From assembly GCA_016462055.1 (NCBI GenBank), contig JAEMTX010000060.1, positions 1 to 10,334 of the forward strand: DNA of 10,334 bases. The letters run 5' to 3'. Both the position numbers and the translations under genes were made by a program. Source of the stretch: Acidimicrobiia bacterium (GTDB taxonomy: Bacteria > Actinomycetota > Acidimicrobiia > Acidimicrobiales > Acidimicrobilacustridaceae). The notes under the pieces are model-generated. The model searched no databases and was not told the DNA's origin. It saw only the letters and a program-made list of their open reading frames with translations. Positions 6,567-10,334 of the stretch are shown here, piece after piece (the first letter of the stretch is position 1; every line of letters begins with the position of its first letter).

Positions 6567-7202
6567 TTAAGAATTTGAGCTCGTGGGGAGCGCGCCAAGC
6601 TCGACAAGCTGCGTGAACCACGCGCCGGCCACAACTTTTCCAAGCATTCCCGCAGCGAGATCCTCGGGCATCGTGAATTCGATGACATGGGTGGTTCCAT
6701 CGACCAAGAGGACAAGTTGTGGGCGCATTGTTGACGGGCGCGGGCCGAGCGAAATATCTGAAGGCCAGGCATCGAAGGCAGTGGTTCCTTCAAGATCGTC
6801 CTTGACCCTTTTGGAACGAGATTGAGGGTCCGGACTGAACACGAACGACAACCGCCCGCCGGCAAAGTGAAGCGTGCCGCGGCGTCGTCCCTTTTCTCGA
6901 CGATCAGGAGCGCGAGTAACCGGAACGGCAATGGGGTCGGAGTCCAGCGTCGACTGTGAAAGTCGACCCGGTTCGATCGCGTACTTCTCTGCGCCTTCGC
7001 CGCGAACAACCTGGATGGTGTTGGTGATGACCAGCGCGCCAATGACCAAGAGGGGAATGACCAGTACCCACGGCGCGCCCGTGGAAAGGAGAAAAAGCAA
7101 CAACAGCGCAACACCCCACCACACGACAAGTGTGAGGTTGCGACGAGCGCGTGCTTTGGCGCGAGTGGGATTCGGATCAGGCGTGTGATTGATCCGAGCC
7201 AT
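6567..7202 (-). CDS. Two-helix membrane protein with PH-like C-terminal domain (paralogue 2)
   Basis: A protein of 211 residues. A basic N-terminus (KARARRN) leads to two membrane helices at about residues 22-40 and 44-62, then a cytoplasmic region. The C-terminal domain (about 105-205) reads as alternating strands, GTLHFAGGRLSFVF, MRPQLVLLVDG and THVIEF, ending in a helix VAGAWFTQLVELGA. This is the look of bacterial PH/GRAM-like folds, but I do not recognise a named family. It is clearly related to the upstream gene product: both share MRPQL, a following G-x-x-H motif and a final W-x-x-QL-x-ELGA. The ATG at 7202 lies one base after the TGA of that gene (TGACATGG), so translation is probably coupled. 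Longer in-frame starts would overlap the upstream gene with unrelated sequence. Function unknown. Confidence 0.72.
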   Translation of the reverse strand: MARINHTPDPNPTRAKARARRNLTLVVWWGVALLLLFLLSTGAPWVLVIPLLVIGALVITNTIQVVRGEGAEKYAIEPGRLSQSTLDSDPIAVPVTRAPDRREKGRRRGTLHFAGGRLSFVFSPDPQSRSKRVKDDLEGTTAFDAWPSDISLGPRPSTMRPQLVLLVDGTTHVIEFTMPEDLAAGMLGKVVAGAWFTQLVELGALPTSSNS

Positions 7203-7203
7203 G

Positions 7204-7797
7204 TCAGGAAGCTCCGAGTTCGCGCAATTGCGCGTACCACTCGCCGACCAGGGTTGGTCCGACGAAGGTGGCGCCAAGATCCCAAGATGGGAAGAAGCGG
7301 ACGGAATGATTGGCGCCCCCAATCGAGAGGTCGAGTTGGGGGCGCATGAAGCTAGGGACCGTGATGACTTCAATGCGGTCGATGCTGGCATCGAAGCGGA
7401 TCTGGTCATCGAGACATTCGAAACGCAGACGCTTTCCGTCACACAGTAAGAAGCCCGGTCTCGCTGGCTCACCGCGTACGCGAGCGCCCGGAGACCACAC
7501 CGCGTTCACCGAAACCGGATGCTCTGGGCTCGCCGCGCGCAACTCGCCTTTTGACAGGGTTTCTGCATCGGGGCCGTCGGGTCGACGCGAACGACGCATT
7601 GTGGCAATGAGGGCGACGCTGAAGCCGACGGCGGGCAGAACGAAGTAGGTGTTGCCGAAGATGATTGGGGCAACAAAGAACACGAGGATGAACAACCAAG
7701 TGCCCCACACCGACCACATCCGTTGACGGCGAACAAGTCCAGGCGCGTCGGGACGATCAGGTCCGAATTTTCGGGGGGTCTTTTTTGTCGATGCCAT
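7204..7797 (-). CDS. Two-helix membrane protein with PH-like C-terminal domain (paralogue 1)
   Basis: A protein of 197 residues. A basic, hydrophilic N-terminus (ASTKKTPRKFG) is followed by helices at about residues 29-48 and 50-66, a basic stop (MRRSRRP), and a cytoplasmic domain with GFLLCDGKRLRFEC, SIDRIEVITV, MRPQLDLSIGG and HSVRFF strands and a last helix VGEWYAQLRELGA. The strand pattern and position of the final Trp helix recall PH-like domains, a resemblance only. It shares the MRPQL-to-ELGA block with the next gene, so the pair likely arose by tandem duplication. I chose the ATG at 7797, ten bases after the nitroreductase stop; there is no strong Shine-Dalgarno, which suggests coupling within the same transcript. 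No known function. Confidence 0.72.
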   Translation of the reverse strand: MASTKKTPRKFGPDRPDAPGLVRRQRMWSVWGTWLFILVFFVAPIIFGNTYFVLPAVGFSVALIATMRRSRRPDGPDAETLSKGELRAASPEHPVSVNAVWSPGARVRGEPARPGFLLCDGKRLRFECLDDQIRFDASIDRIEVITVPSFMRPQLDLSIGGANHSVRFFPSWDLGATFVGPTLVGEWYAQLRELGAS

Positions 7798-7807
7798 CGA
7801 CGAAACC

Positions 7808-8404
7808 CTACGGGGTCGCGGGCGGAGTCCCAATACGAATGACCTCGGGAGCGGGTCGATTGATGGGGGGCGGTGTGCCCGTGGGCCAGCCGAGGTAAAT
7901 CAGTCCAACGAACGTGTCGCTGTGATCAAAACCGCAAAACTCGCGCAGTCGAGTCGATGTCATGGCTGCGCCTGTCGACCAGTACGAAGCGAGACCGGCG
8001 GCGGTGGCGCCGAGCAGAAGCGTTTGGATGGCAGCTGAAACCGCGTCGCGATTTTCCGCGGTCATTGTGTCGTTCTCGCCCTGAACCGCAGCAACGGCGA
8101 TCACCACTGGGGCGCGCAGATATTTGGCGCGAGCCTTTTCGACTTTTGCTTCGGCCTCGTGGGCCTCGATGAGGTCCTGGGCCAACGCCTCACCCAATTG
8201 CACCCGACCTTCGCCGGTGATGATGCGGAACCGCCACGGAAACGTGCGCTTGTGGTTCGGAGCGGTGGCCGCCACAACGAGGAGACGGTCGAGCAGTTCA
8301 TCGGGAACGACACGCTCTCGATCAACCAGAAGTGAGGACCGGCGCTGGGCCGCGACCTGCTCAAAAGAGGACAGTGGGTCGACGGATCCAGATGGAGAGG
8401 TCAT
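7808..8404 (-). CDS. Nitroreductase-family FMN oxidoreductase (YdjA-like)
   Basis: A protein of 198 residues, the usual size for single-domain members. The FMN-phosphate-binding QRRSS lies at residues 20-24, followed by APNHKRTFPWRFRIITGEGR (about 48-67), which closely resembles the YdjA-type motif APDHK...PW-F-I-GEGR. The C-terminal GLIYLGWPTG-PPP-NRP is the typical end of the fold. Such flavoproteins use NAD(P)H to reduce nitro, quinone or enone substrates; the real substrate cannot be told. The ATG at 8404 has no Shine-Dalgarno but sits seven bases after TACTGT on its strand, the geometry of a leaderless transcript. An upstream in-frame start at 8590 would overlap the divergent tautomerase gene. 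It heads the minus-strand cluster that continues with two membrane proteins and HisN. Confidence 0.88.
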   Translation of the reverse strand: MTSPSGSVDPLSSFEQVAAQRRSSLLVDRERVVPDELLDRLLVVAATAPNHKRTFPWRFRIITGEGRVQLGEALAQDLIEAHEAEAKVEKARAKYLRAPVVIAVAAVQGENDTMTAENRDAVSAAIQTLLLGATAAGLASYWSTGAAMTSTRLREFCGFDHSDTFVGLIYLGWPTGTPPPINRPAPEVIRIGTPPATP

Positions 8405-8411
8405 GATCAGG

Positions 8412-8417
8412 ACAGTA
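8412..8417 (-). promoter_or_regulatory. Leaderless-type -10 box for the nitroreductase gene
   Basis: On the minus strand TACTGT (TANNNT type) ends seven bases before the ATG at 8404. Transcription starting near that A would give an mRNA without a 5' leader, which explains the missing ribosome binding site. Confidence 0.5.
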
Positions 8418-8443
8418 CTGCCGACCACAAAATGGAGTTTCCT

Positions 8444-8644
8444 ATGCCGCTGATCCAGATCAACATGCTCGAAGGCCGCACCCCTGAACAAAAGAAGGCC
8501 CTGCTCAGTGCGGTAACCGAAGCAGTTCACACCTCTATCGGTGCATCGCTTCCTTCGATCCGGGTGTGGGTAACGGAGTTCCCGGCCCATGACTACATGG
8601 CCGAGGGTGTTTGGCAGCCTGAGAAGGCATCACCTCCTGCGTGA
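8444..8644 (+). CDS. 4-oxalocrotonate tautomerase family protein
   Basis: A 66-residue product beginning MPLIQINMLEGRTPEQKK. After Met removal, Pro1 is the catalytic base of the family, and Arg11 and Arg39 (SIRVWV) occupy the positions that bind and polarise substrate in classical 4-oxalocrotonate tautomerase; position 50 is Tyr where Phe is usual. The requirement for Pro directly after Met fixes the start at 8444, supported by GGAG at 8434-8437. An in-frame ATG at 8432 would bury the Pro and contains that binding site, so it is rejected. The fold is a small beta-alpha-beta unit forming hexamers or dimers that interconvert enol/keto acids. It diverges from a nitroreductase gene, hinting at a shared role with aromatic or unsaturated compounds, but no ring-cleavage gene is present. 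Confidence 0.92.
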   Translation: MPLIQINMLEGRTPEQKKALLSAVTEAVHTSIGASLPSIRVWVTEFPAHDYMAEGVWQPEKASPPA

Positions 8645-8650
8645 GGAGGT
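8632..8650 (+). terminator. Hairpin overlapping the tautomerase stop codon
   Basis: ACCTCCT (8632-8638) pairs perfectly with AGGAGGT (8644-8650) around the 5-nt loop GCGTG, with the TGA stop in loop and stem. Only a short TTT follows, so intrinsic termination would be weak. Confidence 0.4.
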
Positions 8651-8714
8651 TTCCACAGGTTCATCCCCAGACATGAGGGGCCTCTCCACAGTGATATCCA
8701 TAAAGTTTTCCACA
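8649..8714 (+). repeat. Cluster of DnaA-box-like repeats
   Basis: Three same-strand copies of a TCCACA core occur in 66 bp of non-coding DNA: GTTTCCACA (8649-8657), CTCTCCACA (8682-8690) and TTTTCCACA (8706-8714). The last differs from the DnaA-box consensus TTATCCACA at one position and the others at two. A fourth, looser site ATATCCATA lies at 8694-8702. DnaA binding is inferred from motif similarity; alternatively these are operator repeats for the following gene. Confidence 0.45.
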
Positions 8715-8718
8715 GGTG

Positions 8719-8749
8719 TTGACGATCTATGGGGGCCCTGTTGTAGGGT
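8719..8749 (+). promoter_or_regulatory. Candidate promoter for the M15 peptidase gene
   Basis: TTGACG (8719-8724) is a good -35 match and TAGGGT (8744-8749) a TANNNT -10, with a rather long 19-bp spacer. The third DnaA-box-like repeat lies just upstream of the -35, so a bound protein could affect initiation. Confidence 0.4.
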
Positions 8750-8815
8750 CTGTATTCCTCGGGCGGATACCGGGCCTTCCACGATTGCGTCGTTGACGTG
8801 ATCTGACGAGGAACC

Positions 8816-10072
8816 ATGGCCACCACATCCCCCCGCAGTGACAAGCAGAAGCGGCTCACTCAGCGCTTTTTCGCGCTTACGGCTGCGGTGCTGGTGAGTG
8901 CCAGCATCCTTGGGGTGGCCGTTGGTTCGTCGGTCGATGCGGGCGCAGTGGCCACCGACGCGCGAACGCAGCGGGCAAACGTTCGGGCCGAGCAGGCCAG
9001 AGTCGCCGCTCAGGTCAATGTGCTCGAGGGGTCGAAGGCGCAGGTTCTTGCGGCGCTCAGCACATTGAATGAAAACGTGCGCGGTCAGCAGGCGGCACTT
9101 TCTGAAGCTCGTCGCCAGGCTGATGCCAGCGCCGCAGAAGCAGCGCAGGCTGAGCGAGATGCGGCACAGACCAGTCGGGATCTTGATGCGCTGCGGGCTC
9201 GCGTGGCGAAGTACGCGGTCCAGGCCTACGTGGAACCACCGGACGAAGCCCTCATGCGCCGATTTGAGGCGACGAGCGCGCAAGAAGACGCAACGCGAAA
9301 CGCACTTTTGAATATGCAATCGCGAACCGATACCGATGTGATCGATCAGTTGCGTTCCACCAAGGCGCGACTGGAAGAGCAGCTTTCGCGTGCACGTCAA
9401 TCCAAGGCCGACGCAGAGGCACACGCCGCAGAAGCGCAAGGCGTGCTTCAGTCGCTGTCGGCTGCGCAAACTCAGCAACAAGCAGTCGCAAGCCAAGTGC
9501 GGCAGCGACTTGACGAAACGCTTTCGGATGCTGCTTTTCTCTCGCGGATGGATGCGGGGTTAGGCCGACAGATTGCCGACGAAGCCGCTGCGCTCGCCAA
9601 CGCCGTCATTGGCATCCCGAGTTCGGGTTCGGGTTCAACGACAGTTACCACGCCGCCGGGTGGGAACTCTCCCTATCCGACACCTGCGCTCACGACGGTG
9701 AATGGAATCACGGTTGCATCGAGCATCGCCACCCGAGTTCGTGGATTGCTGAATGCAGCATCCGCGGATGGAATCAATCTGAGCGGCTACGGCTACCGAG
9801 ATTTCAATGCCCAGATCGCGTTACGACGTCAGAACTGCGGAACCTCTCAGTACGCCATTTGGGAGATGCCCCCAGACGCATGCTCACCCCCAACGGCCCG
9901 ACCGGGTTACTCGTATCATGAGCGCGGGTTGGCCATTGATTTCATGGCCAATGGCCGGTTCATCAATTCTCAAAGCAACCCAGGATTTGTCTGGCTGGCG
10001 GCGAATGCGGCTCGGTTTGGGCTCTACAACCTCCCGAGCGAACCTTGGCATTGGGATACACGCGGGACCTGA
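8816..10072 (+). CDS. Coiled-coil cell-wall hydrolase with VanY-type D,D-carboxypeptidase (M15) domain
   Basis: A protein of 418 residues. A basic start and hydrophobic helix (about 16-38) form a signal peptide or anchor. Residues about 45-260 are Ala/Gln/Glu/Arg-rich and heptad-like, a long coiled coil with a break near 135-175. A Gly/Ser/Thr/Pro linker (265-290) leads to the peptidase domain (about 295-418). Its motifs are GYGYRDF (324-330), SYHERGLAIDF (366-376) and SEPWHWD (408-414), giving zinc ligands His368, Asp375 and His412 and catalytic Glu409. Such enzymes trim the terminal D-Ala of peptidoglycan stems outside the cell. The coiled coil plus hydrolase order recalls EnvC, PcsB and RipA-type division proteins, whose coiled coil controls activity, although their catalytic domains differ. 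GAGGA five bases before the ATG supports the start. Confidence 0.88.
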   Translation: MATTSPRSDKQKRLTQRFFALTAAVLVSASILGVAVGSSVDAGAVATDARTQRANVRAEQARVAAQVNVLEGSKAQVLAALSTLNENVRGQQAALSEARRQADASAAEAAQAERDAAQTSRDLDALRARVAKYAVQAYVEPPDEALMRRFEATSAQEDATRNALLNMQSRTDTDVIDQLRSTKARLEEQLSRARQSKADAEAHAAEAQGVLQSLSAAQTQQQAVASQVRQRLDETLSDAAFLSRMDAGLGRQIADEAAALANAVIGIPSSGSGSTTVTTPPGGNSPYPTPALTTVNGITVASSIATRVRGLLNAASADGINLSGYGYRDFNAQIALRRQNCGTSQYAIWEMPPDACSPPTARPGYSYHERGLAIDFMANGRFINSQSNPGFVWLAANAARFGLYNLPSEPWHWDTRGT

Positions 10073-10098
10073 CTTTCGGTCCCTCTTGTGCGGAGCGG

Positions 10099-10104
10099 TA
10101 CGAT
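10099..10104 (+). promoter_or_regulatory. Leaderless-type -10 box for the DUF3039 gene
   Basis: TACGAT lies exactly six bases before the GTG at 10111, so transcription is expected to start on or beside the start codon. No Shine-Dalgarno is present and the -35 region is poor. Confidence 0.5.
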
Positions 10105-10110
10105 GAAAAC

Positions 10111-10334
10111 GTGAGTAGCACCGCAGTTCGTCTCTCGATCACCGAATCCGACGTCAGTGAACGCCAAGACACCCGGCCCTCTGATCCTGATCTTGAAGAG
10201 GGCAAAGTCGCGCACATCATCCGCAAGGATGACCAGATGCGTGGCTACGTGCTCGGTGAGGAAATCACCGCCCTGTGCGGGGAAAAGTTCATCCCCACGC
10301 GCGATCCCTATCAGTACCCCGTTTGTGAGGCCTG
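10111..10334 (+). CDS. DUF3039 family protein (3'-truncated by window edge)
   Basis: The frame opens with GTG at 10111 and stays open to the end, giving 74 codons plus two bases. After a variable, acidic N-terminus the conserved core reads KVAHIIRKDDQM, ALCGEKFIPTRDP and YPVCEA followed by a codon beginning TG, probably the second Cys of a C-x-x-C pair. This matches actinobacterial DUF3039 proteins, small cytoplasmic proteins with a Cys in LCG and a C-terminal C-x-x-C that may bind zinc; their role is unknown. An ATG at 10103 ends after three codons and cannot be the start. The gene begins 38 bases after the peptidase stop and has its own -10 box. Confidence 0.83.
   Translation, partial: MSSTAVRLSITESDVSERQDTRPSDPDLEEGKVAHIIRKDDQMRGYVLGEEITALCGEKFIPTRDPYQYPVCEA

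Noticed and set aside
9628..9642. Short tandem repeat TTCGGG in the peptidase gene
   Set aside because: It encodes a Ser/Gly linker and is only about two and a half units long, ordinary for such linkers.

Overview
The window looks like a chromosomal segment of an actinobacterium, most likely of the Acidimicrobiia/Ilumatobacter type; the lineage is inference. The evidence is moderate-to-high GC, an actinobacterial DUF3566 gene followed directly by tRNA-Ile, a DUF3039 gene, and several genes that appear to be leaderless. In actinobacteria DUF3566 and tRNA-Ile usually lie just downstream of gyrB-gyrA. The left edge is therefore probably near the replication origin, although gyrase itself is not in the window.

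Layout. 1-480: 3' part of a DUF3566 membrane protein. 534-607: tRNA-Ile(GAT). 610-747: a 45-residue membrane miniprotein whose start codon lies two bases after the tRNA. 749-1741: a Rossmann-fold protein related to saccharopine dehydrogenases, one base after the miniprotein stop. 1742-1939: a leader region with two perfect inverted repeats. 1940-2731: a FliA/WhiG-type sigma factor. On the minus strand follow a CopC-CopD fusion (4810-3152) and a small secreted, membrane-anchored protein (3135-2761), which form a putative copper operon. Divergent from it is a metal-type ABC ATPase with a His-rich tail (4898-5713) and no permease or binding protein nearby.

Next is a minus-strand cluster read from 8404 down to 5742: a nitroreductase, two related two-helix membrane proteins with a PH-like C-terminal domain, and a HisN-type histidinol phosphatase. 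The nitroreductase diverges across only 39 bp from a 4-oxalocrotonate tautomerase (8444-8644). The 171-bp gap 8645-8815 holds a hairpin, DnaA-box-like repeats and a promoter-like site. It is followed by a coiled-coil/VanY-type peptidase M15 (8816-10072). A DUF3039 gene with a leaderless-type promoter runs off the right edge.

Most genes are housekeeping-like. I see no mobile element, CRISPR array or obvious defence island. The parts least explained by known families are the tRNA-abutting miniprotein, the small CopCD partner with a predicted mature N-terminal His, the orphan His-tailed ATPase, the tandem PH-like paralogues, and the repeat-rich leaders.
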